This document shows, in pieces, positions 49,850-59,450 of a stretch of DNA of 64,000 nt (its first letter is position 1; each line of letters starts with the position of its first letter). The notes under the pieces are model-generated. The model was not told the origin of the DNA, did no database searches, and was given only the letters and a program-made list of their open reading frames with translations. The stretch covers positions 310,001 to 374,000 of the forward strand of contig JALSOH010000006.1 of the NCBI GenBank assembly GCA_026986575.1. The letters run 5' to 3'. Made by a program: the position numbers and the translations under genes. Source of the DNA: Thermoproteota archaeon. GTDB taxonomy: Archaea; Korarchaeota; Korarchaeia; Korarchaeales; Korarchaeaceae.

Positions 49850-52800
49850 ATGCGAGGCCTCATGAAGGTAAAATTCGGGCTGCTGTTGATACTTCTACTC
49901 CTCCTACCAGCTTACGGCGTGAAGGCGACCACTCCGAGAACCCTAGTGGTCCATACTGGGACGGCTTGTATCTCCGGCGACCTGTACTTCGATCTACCTA
50001 GCGAAGCCCTGTCTTCAGCCTCCCCTAGTGATACGATACTCGTGTGTCCCGGAACCTATAGGGATAATGTGAAGATTGTAGTGAGCGATATCTCGTTCAG
50101 AGGTGTGGGTGACCCATCACAGGTCAGGATAGAGGCCCTAAATACCACCCAGAATGTCATAGAGCTGTGGAACGTGAGGAATGTGACGGTGGAGAATTTC
50201 ACCGTGGTAGGTGCTATCGGCTCCCAGATGGCGGGAATACACGTCCAGCTCTCTAGTGAGAGTCTCATCAGGAACATCGTCGCCACGGGTAATTACTTCG
50301 GGATCAACGTAGTATCGAGCTCAAACATCACTCTCAGCGGGATCGACGCGAGCAATAACACTAACGTGGGGATCAACGTGAAGGGGACAGTGATATCAGC
50401 GATCCGCGAATCCTCGGCCGAGGGGAACAGGGTAGGCCTGCTCCTCCTGTTCACATCCGATACCCTAGTAGAAAAGGTGAACACCACCGGAAACTCAGAA
50501 GGAGGGGTGCTGCTGGAGTACTCGGCCAACAACACATTCTCAAACCTGTTCTCCGGTAGGAACGGATGGTACGGGATCTACTTGGAAGATTCTGACGATA
50601 ATTCATTCTCTGATATCGTGACGGTGAACAACACGGCTTCTGGAAGCGACGGTTACGGTATCTACATCTACTTGAGGTCCGAGGACAACGAGTTCACCAA
50701 GATGAGTACTGAGGGAAACATCTACGGGGTTGCCGTGGTGTCACAATCCAACAGGAATTCCCTGACGAATTCCACGATGGAGAACAACACGATAGCTGGA
50801 GTTTACGTGGAGGCGAGCGAGGGTAACGAGATAGATGCGGAGATCTCGGGTAGCATGTACGGAGTGTGGATCCAAGACGGAAACGGTAACGAGATCAGAG
50901 GGGAGATAAGTGAATGCAGGTGGGGTGTGCTACTCTCCGGCCTCTCCGGATCGTCGGGCAATGTGATCAACGGCACATCTATACACGACAATTCGTATAC
51001 GGGCGTAATAGTGGAAGGTAACTCATCCCGAGGTAACGTAATTACTAGGATCTCTTCCTACAACAACACTCTATTGGGCATAGACTTGGGTGGAGACTTC
51101 GTGACGCTCAACGACGGTTCGCTGTCCACGGGTCCCAACGACCTAGTGGATTATCCCGTCTTCTCTTGGGCCGCTGTCTACGGGAGCAGGCTCATAGTGA
51201 GGGGTTACATAAATGTAGAGGGATCGAACAGCGCCAATTCCAATTTCGATAATGCAACCGTGGAGATCTACCAGTCTGACGGGGATCCCAGCGGATACGG
51301 TGAGGGTCTGAGGTACTTGGGCACTCTGATGGCGGAAAATGGTGAATTCATGGGATGGATAGATCTACCTCCCGAGCTGACCTCCAAGCCCATAAATCTG
51401 ACCGCTCTGACTACACTGCTCCCACACGGGACTTCCGAGTTCGGTCCGGTATACGAGGCGCCCGCTGTGGCGACGAACCTGACCATCTCCAAGTCCATCA
51501 ACCCTTCCACGGTGACGCCCAATTCCACAGCAGAAGTTTTACTCCTGATCAGGAATTACGGCAACGGAACCGCGTACAACGTCACGGTAACTGATGTACT
51601 CCCGGAGGGCATGGAATACATTAACGGAACCGCGAGGGTCGATGGAGACATTGTGGAGCCGGAAATCGAGGGCAGGAATCTGAGCTGGTTGCTGGATGTG
51701 CCAGCCTACTCCGAGGTCGTCATAAGGTTCAACGTCTCGATCAACGCACCAGCCGGCACGACCTTGGAGAACTTGGTGGTCTTCGATGGAGATTACGGGG
51801 ATGGGAACGACACCGATGAGGTCGATGTGATAAACCCGGCCATATTAGAGGTCACCAAGGAGGCCCAGCCCGACCTAGTGGATGTGAATGAGACAGTCAA
51901 CTACACGGTGATCCTCGCCAACTCTGGCGGAATGTCCGCCCTCCTGATGGTGGAGGACCTACTTCCATCTGGGATGAATTACGTGAATGGATCCTTCTCA
52001 TCCAACCAGACCGTGGACGGTCCGGTGATTGAGGGCGGACATATGAGGTACAACATCACCTTGAATCCAGGCCAAGCAGCTAGGGTGACGTATTCCCTCA
52101 TGGCAACAACATACGGCACTAAGGAGAACAAAGTATATGTCAACAACTCCTTCATGGCATCTGCCTCCGTGCTCGTGAGAGACCCGCCGCCTCCACCGCC
52201 TCCCGACAGTGGTGGTAACACCGGAGGGTCTAACCGCAGGAGAACCCCACCACCGTGCGGTTGGATACCCCCGAACAATGACATAGAGGATCAAGCCCCC
52301 CAGAATAATGGGGAAGAAACTCATAACTACAGGCTGACCAGTCCCCCGATAGTCTTGGTGTCATTGGGATCCCAAGGAATCTTCTCCTCTCATGGAGGGC
52401 AGGGTAGCTCCGGAACGGGATCAGGATCCAGCGGGAGCATCTCCACTTCGCAGAACGGGAGCGAAAACGGCATATCTGGAGTGGCTGGAGTAACCAGTCC
52501 TCCCTTGGTGGTGGTCGAGCTGATGGCCACACCGACTTCAGCTGAGACCGGGACGCCCATCACGTTCGTGGTCAGGGTGAGCAACATAGGGGATGGTCCA
52601 TCCAAGGATCTCTCCCTCACGGTGGACCTCACAAGCGGCTTGGACTATGTGAAAGGCACCTCCATGGTCGGAGGTCTCCGAAGGGAGCCAGATAACGAGA
52701 ATAACAGGCTAGAGTGGGAGATTGGGGACTTGGACCCAGGTAAAGCCGTCGAGGTCAGCTTCAGGGCTGAATTGCTGGCCACATCCGGCAGCTTCAACGT

Positions 52801-53743
52801 GGTAGCCAAGGCCGACTCCTCATCTGATAGCGTACTGATATCGGTTAAGCCCAAGTCCAAACCCGCCCCACCGAAACCGCCGGCCCCGCCACCCGAGGTG
52901 GTCGACCTCAGGGCATCTGCTAGCAACTCTGGAGGTAACAGCCGCATAAGGGTGACTATATCAAGCCCGACCGGGGCGAGATCCGTCAAGATACTGGTGA
53001 ACTTGGACCCGTCGCTCAGATACGTTCAGGGAAGCTCTAGAATAGGGGGAATAGCCTCACCCCCCAAGGTGAGCGGGAACGTGCTGGAATGGCATGTCTC
53101 TATTTCAAAGGGAGGCACGGCCACCATAACGTTCGAAGTAGCGCCAGCTGATGAGGAGTCTACTGGTGGTAGCGTGCTGGTCTCCCTGCCCAAGTACGGG
53201 AAGAGCGTCAAGGTGGAGGTGGAGTTCAGTCCCGCCCAGAGAGGGGTTGCTCCACCACCAACCTTCAGCATAGAACTGCCGTCCCTTCCGTCAATCCCGT
53301 GGTGGGTGATACTAATTCCCTTGGCACTGATCCCCTTCCTGCTGGCGGTGAGAAGGAGGGAAAGGGTCAAGAGGATAGTGATGGATTACGAGGCGCTGAA
53401 GTGGGCGGTGAGGAGAGGGGTCCTAGAGGACCTAGTCCAAGACCACGAGATACTGATACCCATGGAGACCTTCAACAAGCTGAGCAGGGACCGGGCTCTC
53501 ATGTCCTCCATAGAGAAGCTCATAGTTGACAGGGCTATAAAGGTCGAGAAAGCCCCGAAGAGGAAGATCGTCGTGAAGGGGGCTGACGAGGAGCTTTCAG
53601 CCGCTCTGGGTCTGGCGGACAGGGAGGGCATACCGATATACACCGGCAGGGAGGAACTGCTCAAGGAGCTCAAAAGGAGGGGCTTCGATGCGAGGTTGAT
53701 AAGGGAGGCCCCCCCGCCGGTGCTGAAGAGGGAGCTCCCCTAA
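49850..53743 (+). CDS. surface beta-helix/DUF11 protein with a cytoplasmic PIN-like domain
   Basis: 1297 residues. Signal peptide (GLLLILLLLLPAYGVKA), then a right-handed parallel beta-helix (about 45-440; NosD/PbH1-like repeats such as NTTGNSEGGVLLEYSANNTF and NDNSYTG-type turns). DUF11-like beta domains follow at about 540-660 and 664-770, a Pro-rich hinge (777-790), a Gly/Ser-rich segment, and two more DUF11-like domains at about 884-990 and 1015-1120. Many N-x-S/T sequons. One span (about 1149-1168, IPWWVILIPLALIPFLLAV) is followed by a basic stretch and a roughly 125-residue cytoplasmic domain that reads like a PIN fold: IVMDYEAL (D1179), ILIPMETFNKL, ADEELSAALGLADREGIPIYTG (D1246, D1257). 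The last usual PIN aspartate (TxD) is absent. Stand-alone gene. Confidence 0.8.
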   Translation: MRGLMKVKFGLLLILLLLLPAYGVKATTPRTLVVHTGTACISGDLYFDLPSEALSSASPSDTILVCPGTYRDNVKIVVSDISFRGVGDPSQVRIEALNTTQNVIELWNVRNVTVENFTVVGAIGSQMAGIHVQLSSESLIRNIVATGNYFGINVVSSSNITLSGIDASNNTNVGINVKGTVISAIRESSAEGNRVGLLLLFTSDTLVEKVNTTGNSEGGVLLEYSANNTFSNLFSGRNGWYGIYLEDSDDNSFSDIVTVNNTASGSDGYGIYIYLRSEDNEFTKMSTEGNIYGVAVVSQSNRNSLTNSTMENNTIAGVYVEASEGNEIDAEISGSMYGVWIQDGNGNEIRGEISECRWGVLLSGLSGSSGNVINGTSIHDNSYTGVIVEGNSSRGNVITRISSYNNTLLGIDLGGDFVTLNDGSLSTGPNDLVDYPVFSWAAVYGSRLIVRGYINVEGSNSANSNFDNATVEIYQSDGDPSGYGEGLRYLGTLMAENGEFMGWIDLPPELTSKPINLTALTTLLPHGTSEFGPVYEAPAVATNLTISKSINPSTVTPNSTAEVLLLIRNYGNGTAYNVTVTDVLPEGMEYINGTARVDGDIVEPEIEGRNLSWLLDVPAYSEVVIRFNVSINAPAGTTLENLVVFDGDYGDGNDTDEVDVINPAILEVTKEAQPDLVDVNETVNYTVILANSGGMSALLMVEDLLPSGMNYVNGSFSSNQTVDGPVIEGGHMRYNITLNPGQAARVTYSLMATTYGTKENKVYVNNSFMASASVLVRDPPPPPPPDSGGNTGGSNRRRTPPPCGWIPPNNDIEDQAPQNNGEETHNYRLTSPPIVLVSLGSQGIFSSHGGQGSSGTGSGSSGSISTSQNGSENGISGVAGVTSPPLVVVELMATPTSAETGTPITFVVRVSNIGDGPSKDLSLTVDLTSGLDYVKGTSMVGGLRREPDNENNRLEWEIGDLDPGKAVEVSFRAELLATSGSFNVVAKADSSSDSVLISVKPKSKPAPPKPPAPPPEVVDLRASASNSGGNSRIRVTISSPTGARSVKILVNLDPSLRYVQGSSRIGGIASPPKVSGNVLEWHVSISKGGTATITFEVAPADEESTGGSVLVSLPKYGKSVKVEVEFSPAQRGVAPPPTFSIELPSLPSIPWWVILIPLALIPFLLAVRRRERVKRIVMDYEALKWAVRRGVLEDLVQDHEILIPMETFNKLSRDRALMSSIEKLIVDRAIKVEKAPKRKIVVKGADEELSAALGLADREGIPIYTGREELLKELKRRGFDARLIREAPPPVLKRELP

Positions 53744-53753
53744 CCTTATCCAC

Positions 53754-55388
53754 TCATCCCCTCTTTATTTCGTCTTTCAGCCCCATCTTACCCTCCCTGA
53801 ATATCCTCGGATCCATCTCTCTGAGATCGTCTGCTATTACCGGCTTGAACTCCATCTTGGATAGCAAATCCCTATCTAGGTCAACGCCCGGCGCTATCTC
53901 CTCGAGCACCAGCCCTCCATCGGTCAGCCTGAACACCGCTCTCTCCGTTATGTAGAGCACCTCCTTACCCTCCTCCAGAGCGACCTTCCCGTTGAAGACT
54001 ATCTTGTAAACGTTCTTGACGAATTTGATCACATTCCCGTCCATCTCTATGCGAAGCTTTCCATCTCCAACCTTCAGCTTCTTCTTACCGGCCGTGAATC
54101 CTCCACCGAAGAAAACCCTCGGGGATCCGGCGGCTATAACCGGAAAACCACCCGGACCAGGCATCCTGTTTGGGAGCATGGACGGGTTGACGTTTCCCTC
54201 CTTGTCTATCTGCATGAATCCCAGAGAGGCAGCATCTATTATCCCGCCCTCGTAGTTGGTGAACATGTCAGGCATCGGTATAATGGCGAAGGGACCTATG
54301 GATACGCCGAAGTCCTCCCCCATCAGGGCCAGCCCGCCCCACGGTCCGGACTCTATGGTAGTCACGATGTAATCTGAGATCCCCTCCTCGGCAGCGACGT
54401 TGGTGACCATGGCCGGGATTCCTATACCTAGGTTCACGAGGATCGGGCCACCCTTCTTGTTCACGAGCTTCACCATCTCCAAGGCTATCCTCCTCGCGAC
54501 GACCTTCCTCTCGTTCAGCTCCATCTTTGGAAGCAGATTGGGAGTTATCGGTGGAATGATAGTACCGCTTATTCGGGGGTCGTACATGATGGTCCCGCTC
54601 TGCCAGTGGTACTGGGGAGGAGCCACGACCAAGAAGTCCACCAAGGGCCCGGGCACGTGAACATCCTTCGGGTTCAGGGAGCCAAATCTCGCCTCCCTCT
54701 CCACCTGAGCGATCACTATCCCTGGGTTCGGCTGGGCCTTCGCAGCTTGAGCGATGGCCAGCACGGTCCCAAATATGCCCTCCTTCTCCATGGTTATGTT
54801 TCCCATCTCATCAGCAGTGGTTCCCCTGATCATGGAAACGTTAGGCTTTGGAGCTTCGTAGAACAGGTACTCCTCACCATCTATCTCTATGAGGGAAACC
54901 CGGCAGGTCCTTCTCTCCCGAGCCAGATCGTTCATCGCACCACCATCCTGCCTGGGGTCGAGGAAGGTCCCCCTGCCTATGGATGTCAAGAGGCCCGGTC
55001 TCCCCGAGGCCACCTCCCTGAACCAGTAGGCAGCCATCCCTATGGACCAAGAATAGAGCTCTATCCTGTTCTCCATGGCCAATTTCTGAACGTACGGTGC
55101 CCATCCGGTGAACGGTAGGAGCATCCCCCTGATGAACTCCTGGCCCTCCTCCTCGTACACCCTCCTGGCCACGAAGTCGAGGGCCCTGTTGGGGGTAGCC
55201 GGGAGCGTGTCCGATATTATGAAGAGATCCTTGGGATGGCCCGTGTCCCTATATCTCTCCCACAGCTTCATTATCAGGTATTCCGGAGTTGTGGCCATGT
55301 TGAAACCGGATATGGCCACCACTGATCCATCCGGGACATGGGAGAGGGCCTCCTCAACGCTGACGAACTTGTTATAGGGTAGCGACAT
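53754..55388 (-). CDS. acetate/propionate-type CoA transferase (YdiF-like)
   Basis: Family I CoA transferase of 544 residues with alpha and beta halves fused, moving CoA between acyl-CoA and a carboxylate. Seen: VAISGFNMATTPEYL near the start, IRGTTADEMGNITME (alpha half), VNLGIGIPAMVTN and the catalytic glutamate E346 in TTIESGPWGG, GGIIDAASLGFMQIDKEGNVN and GGFTAG near the end. Fits amino-acid fermentation to organic acids. Monocistronic, promoter region 55389-55483 shared with the divergent gene. Confidence 0.9.
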   Translation of the reverse strand: MSLPYNKFVSVEEALSHVPDGSVVAISGFNMATTPEYLIMKLWERYRDTGHPKDLFIISDTLPATPNRALDFVARRVYEEEGQEFIRGMLLPFTGWAPYVQKLAMENRIELYSWSIGMAAYWFREVASGRPGLLTSIGRGTFLDPRQDGGAMNDLARERRTCRVSLIEIDGEEYLFYEAPKPNVSMIRGTTADEMGNITMEKEGIFGTVLAIAQAAKAQPNPGIVIAQVEREARFGSLNPKDVHVPGPLVDFLVVAPPQYHWQSGTIMYDPRISGTIIPPITPNLLPKMELNERKVVARRIALEMVKLVNKKGGPILVNLGIGIPAMVTNVAAEEGISDYIVTTIESGPWGGLALMGEDFGVSIGPFAIIPMPDMFTNYEGGIIDAASLGFMQIDKEGNVNPSMLPNRMPGPGGFPVIAAGSPRVFFGGGFTAGKKKLKVGDGKLRIEMDGNVIKFVKNVYKIVFNGKVALEEGKEVLYITERAVFRLTDGGLVLEEIAPGVDLDRDLLSKMEFKPVIADDLREMDPRIFREGKMGLKDEIKRG

Positions 55389-55483
55389 CTAAACACCATT
55401 GTAATATTGTATGTTCAAAGATTAAATTGCTACCGGAAGGGGAACTGGGATAAGTGAGACGACCTTAAAATCAGGGGTCTTCC

Positions 55484-56449
55484 ATGCTCCTCCTGCGACC
55501 TAGCGATGTGAGGGAAGCTATAGAGAGCGATATCAGGGGTTTTCTGGATGCTCTCAAGAGTGCTCTAATCGAGAAATCCTCGGGCAAGGGATGGTATCCC
55601 TCTAGGCCGTCCACCAATCTTCCTAGGGGATGGATAGGCTTCATGCCAGCGTACTCTGAGGAGCTGGGTGCGGTGGCGGTGAAGATAGTCGGCGTCTTCC
55701 CCGAGAATCCGAGCAAGGGGTTACCCACAGTGCCAGCCTCCGTTCTGCTGATGGATGCGGAGACGGGAATCCCCCTCTCCCTTATGGATGGAACAGTGAT
55801 CACGGAGTACAGGACCGGAGGTGCCAGCGCCCTCTCCGCCGAGGTAATGGCGAGGGTGGATTCAGAGTCGCTCCTGATCATCGGAGCTGGGACGCAGGGC
55901 AGGTCCCACTCACGCCTCATACCGGAGGTGAGGCCTATCAAAAGGGTGTTCGTGAGGGATATCGACAGGGCGAGAGCCGAGTCCCTCGCAAACTGGTTGA
56001 GAAAGAGAGGGCTCGACGCGGAGGTTGTCACCGAGAATAGAAATGCGGATATAATAGTGACGGTTACCACATCGAAGAAACCGGTATTGTTCGGTAGGGA
56101 CTTGGCTAGGGGCACCCATGTATGCGCAGTCGGTGCGTACACGTCTGACGCTAGGGAGCTTGACGATACGGCGATAACTTCCTTCGATAGGATCGTCGTC
56201 GATACGGCTGACGCACTCCAGGCCGGCGACCTCAAGATCCCCTTGGAAGAGGGGCTTATCTCGAGGGACAGGGTGGTCGGAGAACTAGGTGAGGTGCTGG
56301 CCGGCTTGAAGATCGGGAGGATCTCACTCGAGGAGATAACCCTGTACAAATCTGTTGGGACCTCGGCACTGGATGTAGCGGCCGCGTTCTTCGTGTACAA
56401 GAGGGCTGAGGAGTTGGGGCTGGGCAGGGAAGTGGACCTCTCCCCTTAA
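55484..56449 (+). CDS. ornithine cyclodeaminase / mu-crystallin family enzyme
   Basis: NAD(P)-binding protein of 321 residues. Substrate-binding part: GWYPSRPSTNLPRGWIGFMPAYS with the lysine/arginine positions, KIVGVFPENPSKGLPTVPASVLLMDAETG, ALMDGTVITEYRTGGASALSAE (R in YRTG). Rossmann motif IIGAGTQGRSH. Family members are ornithine cyclodeaminase, alanine dehydrogenase (archaeal), or ketimine reductases, so the reaction is uncertain. ATG at 55484, though an AT-rich box TTAAAATC lies shortly before. Confidence 0.88.
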   Translation: MLLLRPSDVREAIESDIRGFLDALKSALIEKSSGKGWYPSRPSTNLPRGWIGFMPAYSEELGAVAVKIVGVFPENPSKGLPTVPASVLLMDAETGIPLSLMDGTVITEYRTGGASALSAEVMARVDSESLLIIGAGTQGRSHSRLIPEVRPIKRVFVRDIDRARAESLANWLRKRGLDAEVVTENRNADIIVTVTTSKKPVLFGRDLARGTHVCAVGAYTSDARELDDTAITSFDRIVVDTADALQAGDLKIPLEEGLISRDRVVGELGEVLAGLKIGRISLEEITLYKSVGTSALDVAAAFFVYKRAEELGLGREVDLSP

Positions 56450-56482
56450 CCATTTATTAGCATCAAACCCCTAATAAGATGG

Positions 56483-57283
56483 GTGGCCAGACTGAGCTGG
56501 GTACAGAGGGTCTTCGTGGAGAGAGCTGATCTCTACATCGAGGTTATGAATGGGACTTGGTCTGAAGGAGAGCAGATAGCTAAGTCTATAGTTAGGATCC
56601 TCAGGGGGAACGGTCTGGACTCCGGAAAGGTCTTGGACGCTTTCTGCGGTAACGGAAGGGTGGCCATCCCCCTAGCCATGGAGGGATACGAGGTCGTAGG
56701 AGTTGATATCTCCCTTCCCTTCATAGAGGACGCTAAGCAGAAGGCGGAGAAATACAGGGTCTCCGAGAGGACTAGGTTCGTCGTTTCCGATGCTAGAATG
56801 ATCGATGAGGTGCTGAAGGGCGAGGAGTTCGATGCCGTCATAATAGTTTCCACTTCGCTGGGCTACTATGATGGCACCACCGACGAGGAGATACTGAGGA
56901 AGCTCCGATCTCTGGCGAAGGATGGAGCCGTCCTGATAATAGCGAACACCCTTCACAGGGAGACCCCTGATTGGAGGTACTGTAACAGGACGTTCCAGAG
57001 GTATGGATCCCTCGTCCTCATGGAGGAGAGGAAGTTCGACCCACTGTGGTCGAGATTGACATCCAAGTGGATAATCCTGAGGGACGACGGGGAGGGCAAC
57101 CTGAACAAGGAGCTAGAAGTGAATACGGAGATGAGGGTCTACACACCCACGGAGCTGGCTGAGATACTTAAGAGGGCTGGTTGGGGAGTCGACTCGATAT
57201 ACGGGGATATAAGGAGGATGGAGAAGTTCATTCCCCCATGTACTCACCTAAGCCTGGTCGCTAAGGCCATTCAGACAGGTTAG
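56483..57283 (+). CDS. SAM-dependent methyltransferase (class I)
   Basis: 266 residues, Rossmann-type methyltransferase: motif I VLDAFCGNGRVAIPLA, motif II EVVGVDISLPFIEDA, post-motif RFVVSDARMIDEV, and DAVIIVSTSLGYYDGTTDEEI as motif IV. Substrate is not indicated. GTG at 56483 lies 27 bases after a TTTATTA box (56453-56459), so probably leaderless. Its 3' end overlaps the convergent tmcA by 36 bases. Confidence 0.82.
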   Translation: MARLSWVQRVFVERADLYIEVMNGTWSEGEQIAKSIVRILRGNGLDSGKVLDAFCGNGRVAIPLAMEGYEVVGVDISLPFIEDAKQKAEKYRVSERTRFVVSDARMIDEVLKGEEFDAVIIVSTSLGYYDGTTDEEILRKLRSLAKDGAVLIIANTLHRETPDWRYCNRTFQRYGSLVLMEERKFDPLWSRLTSKWIILRDDGEGNLNKELEVNTEMRVYTPTELAEILKRAGWGVDSIYGDIRRMEKFIPPCTHLSLVAKAIQTG

Positions 57284-59446
57284 AAGGTTCCTAATCAGCT
57301 CCCTGAACAGCTCGTAGGGATCCACCTTCAAGCCGAACCTCGATTTGACCATCTCCCATCCTTTCCCCTGAAGTACCTTGGCGATGAGTACTGAATCCTC
57401 CAACGGGGTCAGGCATTCTTTTCCGAGCCAGAAGTAGTATTTTGCCACCTCGTATACTGCATCAGACGCCAACTCGTAGATGTAAGTCCCCTTCACGAAG
57501 CCTATAAGCCTGCTCCTCTGGGACTGGCTGAGCTTCAACTTCCCGGATCTTATGGGGGTTTTGAGGAGGTGCCTCGCGACTAGCGGATTGAGGGGGAAGT
57601 AAACATCATGGAGGCTGTTGAGCAGGCGCCTCTTAAACTCCTTAACCACCTCTCCAAGCAAGTTCTTCGCCTTCCCGCTCAGGGGCTTCACCACCAGTAC
57701 GCTGTACTCCCCTGTGACTGGGTTCCTTCTCGGGCTTATGTGGACGGGCATGTATCCGTTCCTCACCCAGAACCTCAGCAGATCATTAGTAGCTCCGAAG
57801 CCAGCCCCCACCCAGTCAATTCCTTTGACTTCGGCCTCAGATTCCACTTCCTCTAAGGCCCGGGTCCCGAATCCCATCCCTTGGAGGTCCGGATGGGTGG
57901 CTATCCTGACGATCCTCCAGCCCCTCAACTTGCCGAAGGACTTGAAGTCGTAGTGAAGCACCACCCTAGATGGGATCATGTGGCCCGGTATGTCCCTCTG
58001 ACCCCTCATCATCTCCTCCAAGACGCTATTGGGCAGACCACCCTCCTCCGCTATGTGCAAGCTGACGACGGGTTCCCCTTCAAGCTTGAGGACCCGGGCG
58101 AAGTGATGAGGAGCGTCCAAGAGTGTCGCGAGATCGTTGGGCCTGTTCCTGTAGTGGGCCAACACGTAGATCCCGTAGAACTTCCGGAGGAAATCCTCTT
58201 TCACCTTAGACAGGTCCAATCCCTCGTAAATGGCGTTCTCAGGGGAACCACTCGGAGGGTCGCCCGGCTCAGCGTTAAGGAGGAGGAAGTCATACAGCCA
58301 CGTTTCGACCGGATCGCCAGGTGGGTACCTTATGGGCTCCTCCATCCTCTCCTCCATGTACGGCAGATTAGAGCCTCTCACCCTCTTAAGGAACCTCAGG
58401 GTAAAGCCCCTCCCTGCCCCCTCGTAACCATGCACCGTGCTCGAGAAGATTGCGAACCTGCTGGTGTGGAGGATCCTGAAGAGGGTGGAGATAGGAATGG
58501 CAGCGGCCTCGTCCACCACCTTCAGTTTGACCGAGACCTCAGCAGCGCTGTCAGGGGTTAGGAAGAAGACGTTCCGTCCCCTGAACTTTACATCTATGAT
58601 ATGCCCGTTCCTGATCAAGGGCTCGTACTTGACCCCCAAGCTGTCCAAACCCCTCATTAAGAACTCGAAGAGCGTCTGAATTCCCTCTAGATTCGGGGAA
58701 GTCACCACCGCCCTCTTGACTTTCGTTTTAGTGAGTATGTGAGCAAGAGCGAGCCCTATAACTGCGGACTTACCTCTCCCCCTGTTGGCTGTCAGTATAA
58801 ACGCCCTCTTCTTCTCATTAACGGCCTGTATCAAGGTAGAAAGGACTCTCTGCTGGTCTAGGGTAGCACAAAGATCCATTATGGGGTCGCCCGTCTTCTC
58901 CGGAGGTTTCCTGTCCCGAGAGACCTTGCCGACGAGCTGCCCCCGCACCTCCTCACCTAACAGGAAGGTACCAGGTCTTCCCAGAAAGGAGAGGAACCTC
59001 GCCTTGAAGAACTGCCTCACACCTCTCTCCTCGAAAGGAGGAACTATGAACCTCTTCTGGAACTCCGTTAGAGTGGAGAGCCATTCCTCAGCCGAAGGGA
59101 TGGAGAACAGCACGAGCCCTCCTCCCCTGACAACCTCCACCAGTCTTCCCAAGTCGTTGGCCCGAAACTGCTTGGAGAAATCGGCTATCAGAACATCCCA
59201 AGTCCCTCCCAAGATGTCGCCCGTCTGATCGAAATCTATGGAGGTGAGGCTCCCCTCATCCAGATCAACCCTCTCGGTACCGATGCCTCTGTGGGTGGCC
59301 AGGAGGACCCTCCCCCCACCATGCTTGGAGAGCCACTCTTTAGCTATCTCTGAGGCCCTCTCCAAGGAATCCTCCCCAGAGATCGTTATCAGTCTCCTCT
59401 CACTACTAGTGATTGCTTCCTCAACTATACTCGCGGGATCGATCAC
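57248..59446 (-). CDS. tmcA: tRNA(Met) cytidine acetyltransferase TmcA (NAT10/Kre33 family)
   Basis: 732 residues: an N-terminal DUF1726-type domain, a RecD-like helicase domain with Walker A LTANRGRGKSAVIGLALA, VTSPNLEG and KVVDEAAAIPISTLF (Walker B), then a GNAT acetyltransferase (about 440-590; VRIATHPDLQGMGFGTRALEEVE is the acetyl-CoA loop) and a C-terminal tRNA-binding part. Makes N4-acetylcytidine in tRNA or rRNA, abundant in thermophiles. Last gene of the smc operon, 4 bases after the UPF0282 gene. Confidence 0.93.
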   Translation of the reverse strand: MIDPASIVEEAITSSERRLITISGEDSLERASEIAKEWLSKHGGGRVLLATHRGIGTERVDLDEGSLTSIDFDQTGDILGGTWDVLIADFSKQFRANDLGRLVEVVRGGGLVLFSIPSAEEWLSTLTEFQKRFIVPPFEERGVRQFFKARFLSFLGRPGTFLLGEEVRGQLVGKVSRDRKPPEKTGDPIMDLCATLDQQRVLSTLIQAVNEKKRAFILTANRGRGKSAVIGLALAHILTKTKVKRAVVTSPNLEGIQTLFEFLMRGLDSLGVKYEPLIRNGHIIDVKFRGRNVFFLTPDSAAEVSVKLKVVDEAAAIPISTLFRILHTSRFAIFSSTVHGYEGAGRGFTLRFLKRVRGSNLPYMEERMEEPIRYPPGDPVETWLYDFLLLNAEPGDPPSGSPENAIYEGLDLSKVKEDFLRKFYGIYVLAHYRNRPNDLATLLDAPHHFARVLKLEGEPVVSLHIAEEGGLPNSVLEEMMRGQRDIPGHMIPSRVVLHYDFKSFGKLRGWRIVRIATHPDLQGMGFGTRALEEVESEAEVKGIDWVGAGFGATNDLLRFWVRNGYMPVHISPRRNPVTGEYSVLVVKPLSGKAKNLLGEVVKEFKRRLLNSLHDVYFPLNPLVARHLLKTPIRSGKLKLSQSQRSRLIGFVKGTYIYELASDAVYEVAKYYFWLGKECLTPLEDSVLIAKVLQGKGWEMVKSRFGLKVDPYELFRELIRNLLTCLNGLSDQA

Positions 59447-59450
59447 ATGC

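Noticed and set aside
57881-58561. 226-codon open frame antisense to tmcA
   Set aside because: Lies entirely within the conserved helicase/GNAT coding region and matches no family.
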